DNA of 64,000 nt from an uncultured beta proteobacterium (GCA_903853895.1 CAINUX010000041.1:1-64000), one strand, 5' to 3'; counted from the first letter of the stretch, positions 1 to 9,099 are shown. A program made the numbers and translations. Notes: a model not told the origin generated them from the sequence alone.

Positions 1-471
1 GCAGTACAAAGGATTTCGCCAAGGACCTCTAAACTTCGTGAGCCGAATGCTGATCGTCAGCCTGCAATGTCCGCGTTGTTCTATTGCGTTCGCCCTATGG
101 CCGCAATGGGTCGACTTTTCTCAATATCAGGACCTGGCCATCACGGGAAGTCCACTACGCAGATTGAGTTTCCCCGAAACTGACATTGGTGGCCCGAATT
201 CGAAACCCCTTGAATGACCGCCGTCAGGCGACCACTTGATCGGTGGCGATGTCTGCAGTGGGTCGAATGTGTGAGTTGGCCAACCGGCCGTGGCCGACTG
301 CTTTTGGCCTTGTGGATTCATCCAGGAAGTCAAATTCCGTGACTGTTAACTCAAGACAGGAGTCACCCGATGGCCCACCCAGGAAGTGCATTTGCGACCG
401 TGATCGCTCGCAATAGCGGGCCAAAGTGTCTGGTGCTACAGAGCTTGCCAACGTCTGTGCCGTGTGGTCGG
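1..471. other. Stretch without a recognisable gene
   Basis: I see no convincing gene here. The short open frames have no family-like sequence and no ribosome-binding site. There are a few short imperfect direct repeats: ccaggaagt at 322-330 and 379-387, and gcaRtgggtcga at 103-114 and 255-266. These could be the remains of a decayed gene or of a non-coding repeat. The miaA stop codon closes the stretch on its right. Confidence 0.5.
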
Positions 472-1470
472 CTAGTCCTTCGCCGGCAGCACACGCTTCA
501 CATGCGCTCGCACAGCATCCAGTGCGTCGGCCTGGTCTGCGGCCACGATGTGGCGCTGGGGCATGGAGCGCAGCCAGGTGATCTGGCGTTTGGCCAGTTG
601 GCGGGAGGCGATGATGCCCAGCTCGCGCACGTCGGCCAAAGGCAGCGGCCCGCTGGAACCCTTTGCCTCGTGTGCGTCCAGCGCCTCCCACACCTGGCGG
701 TAGCCCACACAGCGCATGGAGGGCAGGTCCGCATGCAGATCGCCCCGCGCACGCAGGCTGCGCACTTCGTCGACAAAGCCCTGTTCCAGCATGGCGTCAA
801 AGCGCTGGGCAATGCGTGCGTGCAACCAGCTGCGCTCCAAAGGCTCTAAGGAAATCAGTGCTCTAGCCCTCGCGGAATCTGCGTCAGCAGCTATGTTTTT
901 AGTAGCACCCTGGTTGGAGTGAAAGTGTGACAGCGGCTGGCCGGAGATGCGGTACACCTCCAGCGCCCGCTGGATGCGCTGGCTGTCGGCCGGGGCCAGG
1001 CGGGCGGCCGTCACGGGGTCCACCACCGCCAGCTCGGCGTGCAGGGCGGGCCAGCCTTTATCTGCGGCCTCTTGTTCCAGCACGGCGCGCACCGCGGCGT
1101 CGGCCGGTGGCATCTCGTCCAGTCCGTCAAACAGGGCCTTGAAATACAGCATCGTTCCACCCACCAGCAGGGGCAGCCGGCCGCGTGCGGTGATGGCGGT
1201 TATCAGGCGGGTGGCGTCGCGCACAAACTCGGCGGCGCTATAGGCGTGCAGCGGGTCGCGAATATCGATCAGGTGGTGCGGCACCTGTGCCAGCTCGGCC
1301 GCGCTGGGCTTGGCGGTGCCGATGTCCATGCCTCGGTAGACCAGAGCTGAGTCCACGCTGATGATCTCGCAGGGGTGCTCTTGCGCAATGGCCAGTGCTG
1401 CCGCGGTTTTGCCGCTGGCCGTAGGCCCGGCCAGGCACACATGGAAAGGCAGCGCTTCAGGGACGGCCAT
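472..1470 (-). CDS. miaA: tRNA dimethylallyltransferase MiaA
   Basis: MiaA transfers a dimethylallyl group from DMAPP to N6 of adenosine 37 in tRNAs that read codons starting with U. It is a cytosolic enzyme. The 332-residue protein has the P-loop GPTASGKT at 15-22, the [20 protein letters not shown] segment near 36-55 (DSxQVY-type catalytic region), and a PHHLIDI motif near 64-70. Length is close to the family norm of about 300-320. Residues 189-202 are encoded by an antisense copy of the 42-nt dispersed element and fall in a variable linker before [12 protein letters not shown]. The start overlaps the end of the upstream MFS gene by 14 bases, which suggests translational coupling within a leftward group MATE-MFS-miaA. 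Confidence 0.96.
   Translation of the reverse strand: MAVPEALPFHVCLAGPTASGKTAAALAIAQEHPCEIISVDSALVYRGMDIGTAKPSAAELAQVPHHLIDIRDPLHAYSAAEFVRDATRLITAITARGRLPLLVGGTMLYFKALFDGLDEMPPADAAVRAVLEQEAADKGWPALHAELAVVDPVTAARLAPADSQRIQRALEVYRISGQPLSHFHSNQGATKNIAADADSARARALISLEPLERSWLHARIAQRFDAMLEQGFVDEVRSLRARGDLHADLPSMRCVGYRQVWEALDAHEAKGSSGPLPLADVRELGIIASRQLAKRQITWLRSMPQRHIVAADQADALDAVRAHVKRVLPAKD
865..906 (+). repeat. 42-nt dispersed element, copy 1 (in miaA)
   Basis: The copy reads agccctcg, 17 nt, gctat, then 12 nt ending in gtagc. It lies antisense inside miaA and encodes residues 189-202 in frame. Confidence 0.85.
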
Positions 1471-2665
1471 AGCGTTGTACCAGTGTCCAGGCGCTCAGGG
1501 CAATGAGCACGCTCCAGAACAGGATGCCAAAAATCAGCGGGCCGGTCGTGCCGTCCATGTGCGTGCCCAGCCACTGGCCAGTGGCAAAGGCGCTGACCAT
1601 GGCAATGAAACCATTGAGTGCTGAAGCCGCTCCCGCCGCCTGCGGGAATGGCCCCACGGCGCCGCTTTGCCCGCAAGGGTTGTGAATGCCGTGCGCCAGC
1701 ATGAACAGGGCAAGCGGCAGCTCAATCGCCCAGACCGACTGCACACCGGCCAACGAGAGGGCCGTCATCAGGGTCGCGCCACTCAGAGTTAGCGCCCCGG
1801 CGATGGCCACCGCGCGCCGAACGCCCACGCGCACCAGCAGGCGGCGGCACAAAAAGGTGCCCAGCAGGTAGATGAAGGAGTTGGCAAACATCACCAGGCC
1901 GTACTGTGTGGTGCTCAAACCCAGTACCCGGATGAACACAAAGGAAGACGACGCCAGAAAGGTGAACAAGCCGCTGTAGGCAAACGTGGTCAGCGCCGTG
2001 AACGCCAGAAACGTCGGGTTGCGCAGAATGCCCAGCCAGGTGCGCGTGAGAGTGGCCAGTTGCAGCGCCTTGGGGTTTTTGTGGGGCACGGTTTCCTCAA
2101 AGCGCAGCGCGATCAGGCACAGGCAAATCGCGCCATAAACCGACAAGGCCAACAGCGCCGCATGCCAGCTGAACCAGGCCGTCAGCAGACCGCCCAGCGG
2201 TGCGCTCAGGCAGGCAATCACGCCCAGGCCGCTCAGACCCTTGGACATGACGCTGGCACCTTGCGCCGGTGCGTACAGGTCGCGCACGATGGCGCGTGCG
2301 CACATCACCGCGGCGCCCATGGCCGCGCCTTGCAGGGTGCGCCAGACGATCAGCAAATCCATGCTCGGTGAAAACGCGCTGCCAACCGACGCCACGACAT
2401 ACGCGGCCATGCCCGCCAGCAAGATGGGGCGGCGGCCAAAGCGGTCCGACAACGGCCCCCAGAACAACTGCGAGATGCCAAAAGCCAGCAACAGCGCCGT
2501 GAGTGTCAGCTGCGCCTGCACCATGCTGGCGCCCATTTCGAGCGCCAGCCCGGGCAGGGCGGGCAGGTACAGATCGGTGGTGATGGGTTGTATGCCCAAC
2601 AAAAGGGCCAGTGTCAACACGATCAGTGTTGGCGGCATGGAAGTGAGTGCGCTACGAGACGGCAT
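1457..2665 (-). CDS. Bcr/CflA-type MFS multidrug exporter
   Basis: This is a 402-residue inner-membrane proton-coupled exporter of the major facilitator superfamily. Twelve hydrophobic segments can be followed. The loop between helices 2 and 3 carries [12 protein letters not shown] (residues about 68-79), the superfamily signature. The early [10 protein letters not shown] sequence near 29-38 is typical of the Bcr/CflA drug-resistance subfamily. Its start overlaps the preceding MATE gene by 14 bases and its end overlaps miaA by 14 bases, so the three genes are probably one transcript. The substrate cannot be read from the sequence; bicyclomycin or chloramphenicol are only family precedents. 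Confidence 0.88.
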   Translation of the reverse strand: MPSRSALTSMPPTLIVLTLALLLGIQPITTDLYLPALPGLALEMGASMVQAQLTLTALLLAFGISQLFWGPLSDRFGRRPILLAGMAAYVVASVGSAFSPSMDLLIVWRTLQGAAMGAAVMCARAIVRDLYAPAQGASVMSKGLSGLGVIACLSAPLGGLLTAWFSWHAALLALSVYGAICLCLIALRFEETVPHKNPKALQLATLTRTWLGILRNPTFLAFTALTTFAYSGLFTFLASSSFVFIRVLGLSTTQYGLVMFANSFIYLLGTFLCRRLLVRVGVRRAVAIAGALTLSGATLMTALSLAGVQSVWAIELPLALFMLAHGIHNPCGQSGAVGPFPQAAGAASALNGFIAMVSAFATGQWLGTHMDGTTGPLIFGILFWSVLIALSAWTLVQRYGRP

Positions 2666-4091
2666 GGATGGAGGGACGACTTGCAGGGCCGTTGTGTAGA
2701 TGACGCCCGGACACTTGGCGCAACAGGATGATCAGGCCCAGGGCCGCGATGGTGAGCCCGACGACCAATGCGATCCAGAAGCCCTCGGCTTGCAGGGGCT
2801 GGGCCGGGCGCCAGGGCAACCATTGCGGTGCCAGGCCCAATACGCAGCCCAGGGGCAGCGCAAAACCCCAGAACGCCACGAGGTGGATCACCATCGGCGC
2901 ACGCGAGACCTTGTAGCCTCGGATGGCGCTGCTGGTGGCTACCTGTGCCGCATCGGATATCTGGAACAGCGCGGCCAGAAACAACAGACCAGCTGCCGCC
3001 GACGCAACGGGGGCGTCGTTGGTGTACAGCGCGGCAATGTGGTGGTTGAAGACCGCCATGAGGGTGGCAGAGACCACGGCCAGCCCGACCGCGAGGGCAA
3101 CACCCACGGTGGAACGAAAGCGTGCCGCCACAGGATCGCCCGCACCCAGGGCCTGTCCAACCCGGGTCAGCAGCGCAATGCCCAGGCTCAGGGGCACCAT
3201 AAAGACCAGCGACGAGAAATTCAATGCAATCTGGTGCGCGGCCACCTGGGTGCTGCCAAAGTGGGCCACCAGCAAGGCAATCAGGCTGAAGGCGCTGCTC
3301 TCGGCAAAGTAGGTCACGCCAATGGGCAAGCCCAGCCTGAGCAGGCTGTGTACTTTTTCGCGGTGTGGTGCCTCAAAGCGGTCAAACGGCCAGGTGCTGC
3401 GGTAGGCTGGTGCGCGCTGCATCCACCACAGCAGCCCCCCCAGATTGAACCAGATGCACACCATCGTGGCCCAGGCGCAGCCCACGCCGCCGAGTTCTGG
3501 AAAGCCCCAGTTGCCGTAGATCAGCAGCCAGTTCAGAAAGCAATTGAGCACCAGCGCAGCCAGTGCGATGGCCATCATCGGCTTGGTCTGGTTCAGGCTG
3601 GCACTGTAGCCATACAGCACGCGGTAGCAGGCAAACGCGGGCAGGGCAAAACTGGTGATGTGCACAAAGCGAATGGCGATGTCACGCACCGCCGGCTCCA
3701 GTTCCATGTGGTCAAACACCAGCGCCCCCAGGTTGGCCAGCACAAAGGCCGCGGCGCCCACGCCCAGCCCTTTCCATAGCCCCTGGCGAACCACATGCGG
3801 CACCTTGTTGAACTGGCCCGCACCTACGTAGTGCGCCACCGTGGGGTTGACAGACATCATGATGCCCATCAGTGTCACCACCACAATCATCCAGATCGAT
3901 GACCCCAGCGCCACGCCGGCCAGGTCTTGCGCGGACGCGTGCCCCGCCATGGCTACATCGGCCACCGCCATGCCGACATTGGCCAGTTGTCCCACCAGAA
4001 TCGGCCAGGCCAGTTGCCACAACGCAGCAATTTCTGAAGCAATGCGGGCGCTGGAAGAGGTAGTGCGGGGAGTGGGCGCTGGCAGGGTCAT
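2652..4091 (-). CDS. MATE family multidrug efflux transporter
   Basis: This 479-residue membrane protein of the MATE/NorM family would use a sodium or proton gradient to export organic cations and dyes. The N-terminal half contains WPILVGQLANVGMAVADVAM (about 30-49), which matches the first MATE helix, followed by repeated long hydrophobic segments to about residue 465. It heads a leftward group with the Bcr/CflA exporter and miaA. The start at 4091 leaves a short polar N-terminus (TPRTTSSSARIASE) before the first helix. Two unrelated drug exporters joined to a tRNA-modification gene look like positional linkage rather than a shared pathway. Confidence 0.9.
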   Translation of the reverse strand: MTLPAPTPRTTSSSARIASEIAALWQLAWPILVGQLANVGMAVADVAMAGHASAQDLAGVALGSSIWMIVVVTLMGIMMSVNPTVAHYVGAGQFNKVPHVVRQGLWKGLGVGAAAFVLANLGALVFDHMELEPAVRDIAIRFVHITSFALPAFACYRVLYGYSASLNQTKPMMAIALAALVLNCFLNWLLIYGNWGFPELGGVGCAWATMVCIWFNLGGLLWWMQRAPAYRSTWPFDRFEAPHREKVHSLLRLGLPIGVTYFAESSAFSLIALLVAHFGSTQVAAHQIALNFSSLVFMVPLSLGIALLTRVGQALGAGDPVAARFRSTVGVALAVGLAVVSATLMAVFNHHIAALYTNDAPVASAAAGLLFLAALFQISDAAQVATSSAIRGYKVSRAPMVIHLVAFWGFALPLGCVLGLAPQWLPWRPAQPLQAEGFWIALVVGLTIAALGLIILLRQVSGRHLHNGPASRPSIHAVS

Positions 4092-4144
4092 CGGGCAGCC
4101 ATTCTAAGGGGGACGCTGCGCAATCCCCTGGAGATCACGTGGTT

Positions 4145-4182
4145 TTGACTTGTTGGGTGATTGCTACTATAGTGATATCACT
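4145..4182 (+). promoter_or_regulatory. Sigma-70 promoter with palindromic operator
   Basis: A -35 box ttgact (4145-4150) and a -10 box tatagt (4168-4173) are separated by exactly 17 bases, and each matches the consensus at 5 of 6 positions. A perfect 12-base palindrome agtgatatcact (4171-4182) overlaps the -10 box and would cover the start site. That layout is typical of a repressor operator. The ribbon-helix-helix protein at the end of this operon is an obvious candidate regulator, by inference. Confidence 0.7.
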
Positions 4183-4224
4183 TTGATCTCAAATGAGAGG
4201 CCAAAGCAACCAACGGGGATAGTC

Positions 4225-5115
4225 ATGGAAAAACAAGCTTCGAACGAATTTCTGGCACAGACGCGCAATGGCTTTGCGGCTGTGGGGATGGGGGTAGGGC
4301 TTTTGCTGGGTGCCGTGCTGCTGGTGACACGGGCGCCTTCGCTGCCGGCCTTGATGGCTGCCGGGTTGCTGTTATTGATGGCGCTGTGGTTTCTCACCGG
4401 TCTTTACACGCTGAACCCCAACCAGGCGGCCTTGCTCAAATTGTTTGGCAGTTATCGGGGCACGGACCGCGCCGAAGGTCTGCGCTGGGCCAATCCGTTT
4501 TACAGCCGCAGCAAGGTGTCGACGCGGGCCTACAACTTCAACAGCGAGAAGCTCAAGGTCAACGACTTGCGCGGCAACCCAATCGAAATCGCGGCGGCGA
4601 TTGTCTGGCGGGTGGAGGACACGGCGCGCTGCAGCTTTGACGTGGAAGACTTTGCGTCCTATGTGCTGACGCAGGCAGAAGCGGCCGTGCGGCACTTGGC
4701 ATCGAGCTACGCCTATGACAACCTGGACGACGCGGCCAGCGTTGCGGCGCAGGAAATCACGCTGCGCTCCGGTGGCGAGGCGGTCGGCGCCGCGCTGCGG
4801 CACGAGTTGCAGGCGCGCTTTTCGCTGGCGGGCATCGTCGTCGTCGACGCCAAGCTGACGCACCTGGCCTACGCCCCCGAGATCGCCGGTGCCATGTTGC
4901 GCCGTCAGCAGGCGCAGGCCATCATTGCGGCACGCAGTCTGATTGTGCAGGGCGCCGTGGGCATGGTGGAATTGGCACTGAGCGGGCTGCAAGAGCGTGG
5001 TCTGGTGGAGTTGGACGACGAGCGCAAGGCGGCCATGGTCACCAATCTGCTGGTGGTGCTGTGCTCGGACCATGACGCCCAGCCGGTCGTCAACACCGGC
5101 ACGCTGTACAACTGA
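4225..5115 (+). CDS. SPFH (band 7) domain membrane protein
   Basis: This 296-residue protein has two hydrophobic helices (about 17-34 and 39-60), then an SPFH/prohibitin-type domain (about 62-240) that opens with [24 protein letters not shown] proteins form oligomeric rings or microdomains on the inner membrane and often act in stress tolerance or membrane protein quality control. The ATG at 4225 is chosen because it follows a purine-rich stretch (acggggatag) and starts just before the first helix; an upstream in-frame start at 4150 would fall inside the promoter. It is followed after 17 bases by a small membrane protein and then a ribbon-helix-helix gene, all behind one strong promoter. The specific function is unknown. 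Confidence 0.85.
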   Translation: MEKQASNEFLAQTRNGFAAVGMGVGLLLGAVLLVTRAPSLPALMAAGLLLLMALWFLTGLYTLNPNQAALLKLFGSYRGTDRAEGLRWANPFYSRSKVSTRAYNFNSEKLKVNDLRGNPIEIAAAIVWRVEDTARCSFDVEDFASYVLTQAEAAVRHLASSYAYDNLDDAASVAAQEITLRSGGEAVGAALRHELQARFSLAGIVVVDAKLTHLAYAPEIAGAMLRRQQAQAIIAARSLIVQGAVGMVELALSGLQERGLVELDDERKAAMVTNLLVVLCSDHDAQPVVNTGTLYN

Positions 5116-5132
5116 GGTCACAAGGAGTTGCC

Positions 5133-5462
5133 ATGCAAAACCACAAGTCTGATTTCCTGCTCGCGGCCAAGCTGGTTTCGGCAGCCCTGTTGCTGTTGGG
5201 TCTGATCAGTGTTGCCGCGGCCGATCTGGCGCCCCAGGTGCCCTTGGCCGTGTTCCTGTGGTACGCCACCGTCGGGGGCTTGGGGCTGGTTGCTATCGTG
5301 ATAGCGGGGGCGGTGGTTTCGCTGACGGTGTCGCAGTTTGTGTTGCGCCATGGCGGTACGGACCCGCAGTGGTTCTGGTTTCGCAGTGAACCGCAGGGGC
5401 TGGTTCAGTTGCGCGCACAGGCCAAAGCACATGCCGCGCAACAGGGCCAAGAGCCGTCTTAG
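5133..5462 (+). CDS. Small two-helix membrane protein
   Basis: This 109-residue protein is of unrecognised family. Two hydrophobic segments are visible (about 10-31 and 40-66), followed by a short cytosolic-looking tail rich in Gln, Ala and basic residues. A clear ribosome-binding site (aaggag) lies 7 bases before the ATG. It sits between the SPFH gene and the ribbon-helix-helix gene on the same strand with short gaps (17 and 26 bases), so it probably works with the SPFH protein in the membrane. No enzymatic motif is visible. Confidence 0.8.
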   Translation: MQNHKSDFLLAAKLVSAALLLLGLISVAAADLAPQVPLAVFLWYATVGGLGLVAIVIAGAVVSLTVSQFVLRHGGTDPQWFWFRSEPQGLVQLRAQAKAHAAQQGQEPS

Positions 5463-5488
5463 CCCCGTATTCTAAAAACGAGAGGTCT

Positions 5489-5674
5489 ATGGCCAGCCCC
5501 GACAAGAAGTCCTTTGCACTGCGGATTGATCCGGTCCTGTGGGCCCAGATCGAGCGGCTGGCTGCTGCCGAATTGCGTAGCGCCAATGCGCAGGTGGAAT
5601 ATTTGCTGCGGGAGGCTGTCCGGGCACGACTGGGGAGTTCGAAGGATAGTAAGGCGGCCAAGGGGAAAACCTGA
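5489..5674 (+). CDS. Arc-like ribbon-helix-helix DNA-binding protein
   Basis: This 61-residue protein has the ribbon-helix-helix layout. A short strand ([13 protein letters not shown], residues 6-18) would contact DNA, then come two helices ([13 protein letters not shown] and [16 protein letters not shown]), and a basic tail ends in SKAAKGKT. Arc/MetJ-type proteins bind palindromic operators as dimers and often repress their own operon. A perfect palindrome at 4171-4182 on the promoter of this operon is a plausible target. No toxin partner is visible, so a toxin-antitoxin role is not supported. A strong terminator follows 14 bases after the stop codon. Confidence 0.85.
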   Translation: MASPDKKSFALRIDPVLWAQIERLAAAELRSANAQVEYLLREAVRARLGSSKDSKAAKGKT

Positions 5675-5687
5675 ATGCCGTCGGACA

Positions 5688-5718
5688 GAAAAAAGCCCGC
5701 GGTGCGCGGGCATTTTTT
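5688..5718. terminator. Bidirectional intrinsic terminator
   Basis: A 7-bp stem gcccgcg/cgcgggc (5695-5701 with 5705-5711) has a 3-base loop, is preceded by a run of A and followed by a run of T. It can therefore end both the rightward SPFH operon and the leftward Lys/Ala-rich gene that finishes at 5742. Confidence 0.9.
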
Positions 5719-5741
5719 GAAATGCCAGGAAAGGCTGCGAA

Positions 5742-5963
5742 TTACTTCGTGGCTGCTGCTTTCTTAGCTTTCTTGGCCTTCTTCGCTTTCTTGGCTTTTG
5801 CAGGAGCGGAGGCGGGTGTGGCAGCCACCGCGGGGGTCGCAGTTACTGCGGGAGTTGCTGCTACTGCGGGAGCAGCGGGCTTGGCAGCGGCGGGTGCGGA
5901 GGCTTGTGCAAACGCGCCAGCGGCAAACAAACCAGCGATCAGGGTTGCGAGAATCTTGCTCAT
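5742..5963 (-). CDS. Exported Lys/Ala-rich low-complexity peptide
   Basis: This 73-residue protein starts with a clear Sec signal peptide (MSKILATLIAGLFAAGAFA, residues 1-19). The mature part is almost only Ala, Pro, Val, Thr and Lys. It begins with repeats of the AATPAV type and ends with four AKK-type repeats (KAKKAKKAKKAKKA). The ATG at 5963 is preceded by gaaagg at a good distance; longer frames upstream would destroy the signal peptide. The mature peptide would be strongly basic and disordered, which could suit binding to polyanions such as LPS, nucleic acid or peptidoglycan. That is inference only. I know no characterised family for it. Confidence 0.75.
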   Translation of the reverse strand: MSKILATLIAGLFAAGAFAQASAPAAAKPAAPAVAATPAVTATPAVAATPASAPAKAKKAKKAKKAKKAAATK

Positions 5964-6073
5964 TTTCAGTAGCCTTTCAAAGCTTGTTGGTCGACTCCGG
6001 TTAGTGGAGGCTCTTTCACAACGACAGTGCTTTGCAAATGGTTGACCGGGTTTCCCATTAATTTCCTGAATGC

Positions 6074-6967
6074 TCAGGGCTTGGCCGCCACTACATCCAG
6101 CCATTTTTGCCAGGGGTTGAAGCCGGTGATCAGGGCGCTGGCGAGCAAGACCAGGGCTCCGCCGGCAAATATGCCGGTACTGAGCTGTTCACCCAGGAAC
6201 ACATGCCCCCATGCCACACCGAAAACCGGGATCATGAACGTGGGACTCATGGCCGCCACGGGCGACACATGCGCCAGAATGCGAATGTGCATCCAATAGG
6301 CAATGCCCGAGGTGACCACGCCCATGATGGCCACCGCAAGCAGCGCCATGGGTGTGAATTGGGCCCCAGACCAGCTCCAGGCGGCCCCGGGAATGAGCAT
6401 TAGCAGGGACATGGCGTGCAGTCCCGCAGCGATTTGCAGCGGCTCCATGCGGCTTAGCGCCCGTTTCATCAGTGGTGTTGACACGCCGTAGCAGGCCGAT
6501 GCTGCCACACAGCCCAGCGCGGCCAGAAACACCTTCGCAGACGGTTCGACCGGCCCCAGCCCTACGATCAGTCCCACGCCGGCAAATCCAAAGACACAGC
6601 CAATGACTTTGCGCAGCGTCAGTGTGTCTTCCTTGAGCCAGGCCGACGCAAACATGCCAAACACCACGGCGGTGGAATTCAGCAGCGCGCTGTAGCCCGC
6701 AGGCAACTGCAGGGCCGCCCAGGCAAACAGCAGAAAGGGCAGGGCCACCGACAGCAGGCCTATCAGCGCCAGTTCGCGCCAATGCCCGATGGGCCAGGTG
6801 TGGCGCATGGCACGCATCAGCACGGCCAGTGTGAGTGTGGCCATGCCAATGCGCAGGGCGGCCAGCACGTTGGGCCCCAGCAGCGGGCTGGCAATGCGGA
6901 TCAGCATGAAGGACGCGCCCCACAAGGCGGATAGCGCTACCAGTTGCGCGAAGTGTTTGGTTTTCAC
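6074..6967 (-). CDS. EamA/DMT family transporter
   Basis: This 297-residue inner-membrane protein has the two EamA repeats of the drug/metabolite transporter superfamily, about ten hydrophobic segments in all. The first helix carries ALWGASFMLIRIA and the second repeat ends with HVFLGEQLSTGIFAGGALVL. Family members export amino acids or other small metabolites; the substrate is not readable here. I place the start at the GTG at 6967, because the length then matches the family. Upstream in-frame starts would overlap the end of mutL and add a non-hydrophobic tail. It lies 65 bases downstream of mutL on the same strand. Confidence 0.85.
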   Translation of the reverse strand: MKTKHFAQLVALSALWGASFMLIRIASPLLGPNVLAALRIGMATLTLAVLMRAMRHTWPIGHWRELALIGLLSVALPFLLFAWAALQLPAGYSALLNSTAVVFGMFASAWLKEDTLTLRKVIGCVFGFAGVGLIVGLGPVEPSAKVFLAALGCVAASACYGVSTPLMKRALSRMEPLQIAAGLHAMSLLMLIPGAAWSWSGAQFTPMALLAVAIMGVVTSGIAYWMHIRILAHVSPVAAMSPTFMIPVFGVAWGHVFLGEQLSTGIFAGGALVLLASALITGFNPWQKWLDVVAAKP

Positions 6968-7032
6968 AGTGACACGATTGTGCAGGGTGGTAGGGTTGTG
7001 GCCGGTCGCGTGGGTGTCTTGTACCCTTGCAA

Positions 7033-9099
7033 CTAGCGGCCGCGCAGGAACAGGGTGTCGATCTCGCGCACGCTGAGTTGGCGCCAGGTGGGCCGGCCAT
7101 GGTTGCACTGGTCGCTGCGGTCGGTGGCTTCCATCTGGCGCAGCAGGGCATTCATTTCGTCAAGGGTCAAGCGCCGGTTGGCGCGCACGGCGCCGTGGCA
7201 GGCCATGGTGGCCAGCAGTTCGTTTTGTGCGCGCTGAATGACGGTGCTGGCCTCATGCTGGGCCAATTCGGCCAGCACGCTGCGGGCCAGCTCCACCGCG
7301 TCGCCCTGCGCGAGCGTAGTGGGCACGGCGCGCACGGCCAGCGTCTTGGGCGAGAACGGGCTGATTTCCAGGCCCAGCGTGTGCAGCGTGGCGTAGTGGG
7401 CCTCGGCCGTGGCAACCTCCTGGGGGGTTGCGGCAAAGGTGGCTGGTATCAGCAGGGGCTGGCTGGCCAGTTGCGCCACGGTGGTGGTCGCGCCTTGCGC
7501 CTGTTGTGTTGCCAACTGGTTCTTGAGTCGTTCGTAGACGATGCGTTCGTGGGCTGCGTGCATGTCTACGATCACCAGGCCCTGGGTGTTCTCGGCCAGG
7601 ATGTAGATGCCTTGCAGCTGTGCCAGGGCGCGGCCTAGGGGCCAGGTGTCAGCCCTGTCTGCCTTGTCTGCCGGTTCTTCGCTCGCTGGTCGGCTGGGCG
7701 GCAGAGCGTTCTGCTCCGTGTCCCCCGCCCGCTGTGCGGGCTCCTCCTTGACCTGCGCAGAGCCCTCTGCCGCCCAGCCGCCCTGGGGGCTGGCGCTGGG
7801 TTGCCACAGCATGCCTATGTCGCTTACACGGTGGCCGGTTGGTTCGGCAGACGCTCCGAAATGCATAGCGCGTTGTGTATATTCCACGAGGGCTGGTGGC
7901 TGTTTTTGCTCTAAGCCATTGGACTGGAACAGGGTGGGAGTGGCCTTCGCAGGCGTGGACGCTGTGGCTGTCGCGGTGCTGTCTGCCTGCCCGGCGCGGG
8001 GCTTGGCCAGCGTGTCTTCCACCGCATGGCGAACGCCTTGGTGCACTTCGCGGCTGTCGCGAAAACGCACTTCGATCTTGGTCGGGTGCACGTTCACGTC
8101 CACCCGTGCCGGGTCCATGGCAAGGTACAGCGCGTAGACCGGCTGGCGGTGGCCGTGCAGCACGTCTTCATAGGCGCTGCGGGCGGCGTGGGTCAACACC
8201 TTGTCGCGGACAAAGCGGCCGTTCACGTAGCAGAACTGCTGGTCGGCGCGCGAGCGGGCGGCGTCGGGGATGCCGACGCGGCCCCACACGCGCAGCGTCT
8301 GTGCGCGGTCGCCGATGGCTGTCGCGTTGGGGTCAAAGGGCTCGCCCTGCGCACGCGGTGCGCTGGCGGGGCTCCAATCCACGGCAATGGATTGGGCTAT
8401 GAAGTCGGCGCCGAGCACATCGGCCAGGCGCTGGTCCAGAAGCGCGAGGGTGGATTGCACGCCATCCCCCGTGCAGCGGCGCCACTGCTCCACCAGCTTG
8501 CCGTCGTGCCAGATGGCAAAGCCCACGTCGGGGCGGGCCAGTGCGTGGCGGCGCACGGATTCGATGCAGTGGGACAGTTCGGTGGCGTCGGTCTTGAGGA
8601 ATTTGCGCCGCGCCGGGGTGCTGTAGAACAGCTCCTTGACTTCAACGGTCGTTCCCTGGCTGCGCGCCACGGGCCTGAGTTCACCCGTGCGTCCGTCCAA
8701 AAGGTATGCGCCAGATTGGCCGTTAGCCCTCGACAATATTGCACAGTCTGCTATTGAATTGATAGCTGCCAGGGCTTCGCCGCGAAAACCCATGGTGGCC
8801 ACCGACTCCAGGTCCTGCAGATTGCCGATCTTGCTGGTGGCGTGGCGCCGGAAGGCCAGGGGAAGCTCCTCGGTCAAGATGCCCAGCCCGTCGTCCTCCA
8901 CGCTGATGAGCCGCACACCCCCTGCCGCCAGGCGCACCGTCACCTGCGTGGCGCCGGCATCCAGCGCGTTGTCCACCAGCTCGCGCACGACGGAGGCAGG
9001 GCGCTCCACCACTTCACCGGCGGCAATTTGGCTGATCAGCTCGTCGGACAGTTCACGGATGGGTCGGCGGAGGGGATTGGGGTGCAAGGCAGCATTCAC
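7033..9099 (-). CDS. mutL: DNA mismatch repair protein MutL
   Basis: MutL links mismatch recognition by MutS to strand incision. The 688-residue protein has the GHKL ATPase domain: IAAGEVVERPASVVRELVDN from residue 25, DDGLGI near 69-74, and GFRGEAL near 104-110. A variable linker follows, then the C-terminal dimerisation domain. The endonuclease motif DMHAAHERIVYE is present, as are ACHGAVRAN and the CNHGRPT zinc-site motif near the end. This is therefore an incising MutL, as in bacteria without MutH. Two copies of the 42-nt dispersed element lie in the gene, in opposite orientations. One encodes residues 112-125 in the ATPase domain and one lies in the linker. Confidence 0.97.
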   Translation of the reverse strand: MNAALHPNPLRRPIRELSDELISQIAAGEVVERPASVVRELVDNALDAGATQVTVRLAAGGVRLISVEDDGLGILTEELPLAFRRHATSKIGNLQDLESVATMGFRGEALAAINSIADCAILSRANGQSGAYLLDGRTGELRPVARSQGTTVEVKELFYSTPARRKFLKTDATELSHCIESVRRHALARPDVGFAIWHDGKLVEQWRRCTGDGVQSTLALLDQRLADVLGADFIAQSIAVDWSPASAPRAQGEPFDPNATAIGDRAQTLRVWGRVGIPDAARSRADQQFCYVNGRFVRDKVLTHAARSAYEDVLHGHRQPVYALYLAMDPARVDVNVHPTKIEVRFRDSREVHQGVRHAVEDTLAKPRAGQADSTATATASTPAKATPTLFQSNGLEQKQPPALVEYTQRAMHFGASAEPTGHRVSDIGMLWQPSASPQGGWAAEGSAQVKEEPAQRAGDTEQNALPPSRPASEEPADKADRADTWPLGRALAQLQGIYILAENTQGLVIVDMHAAHERIVYERLKNQLATQQAQGATTTVAQLASQPLLIPATFAATPQEVATAEAHYATLHTLGLEISPFSPKTLAVRAVPTTLAQGDAVELARSVLAELAQHEASTVIQRAQNELLATMACHGAVRANRRLTLDEMNALLRQMEATDRSDQCNHGRPTWRQLSVREIDTLFLRGR
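7853..7894 (-). repeat. 42-nt dispersed element, copy 2 (mutL linker)
   Basis: On the minus strand the copy reads agccctcg, 17 nt, gctat, then 12 nt ending in ggagc. It runs in the sense direction of mutL and encodes ALVEYTQRAMHF in the linker between the ATPase and endonuclease domains. Confidence 0.8.
8725..8766 (+). repeat. 42-nt dispersed element, copy 3 (mutL ATPase domain)
   Basis: The copy reads agccctcg, 17 nt, gctat, 7 nt, atagc. The arms gctat/atagc pair perfectly. It is antisense to mutL and encodes residues 112-125 (AINSIADCAILSRA) directly after the GFRGEAL motif. Confidence 0.8.

Noticed and set aside
224..691. Long reading frames overlapping the 3' half of miaA and the region before it
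   Set aside because: They are shadows of the miaA frame on either strand and have no family-like sequence.
5267..5308. A gctatcgtgatagc hairpin in the small membrane protein gene
   Set aside because: It has the small inverted repeat, but no AGCCCTCG block at the fixed distance, so it is not part of the family.
5489..5674. Antitoxin of a toxin-antitoxin pair
   Set aside because: The ribbon-helix-helix fold fits antitoxins, but no toxin-like gene overlaps or adjoins it, and its neighbours are membrane proteins.
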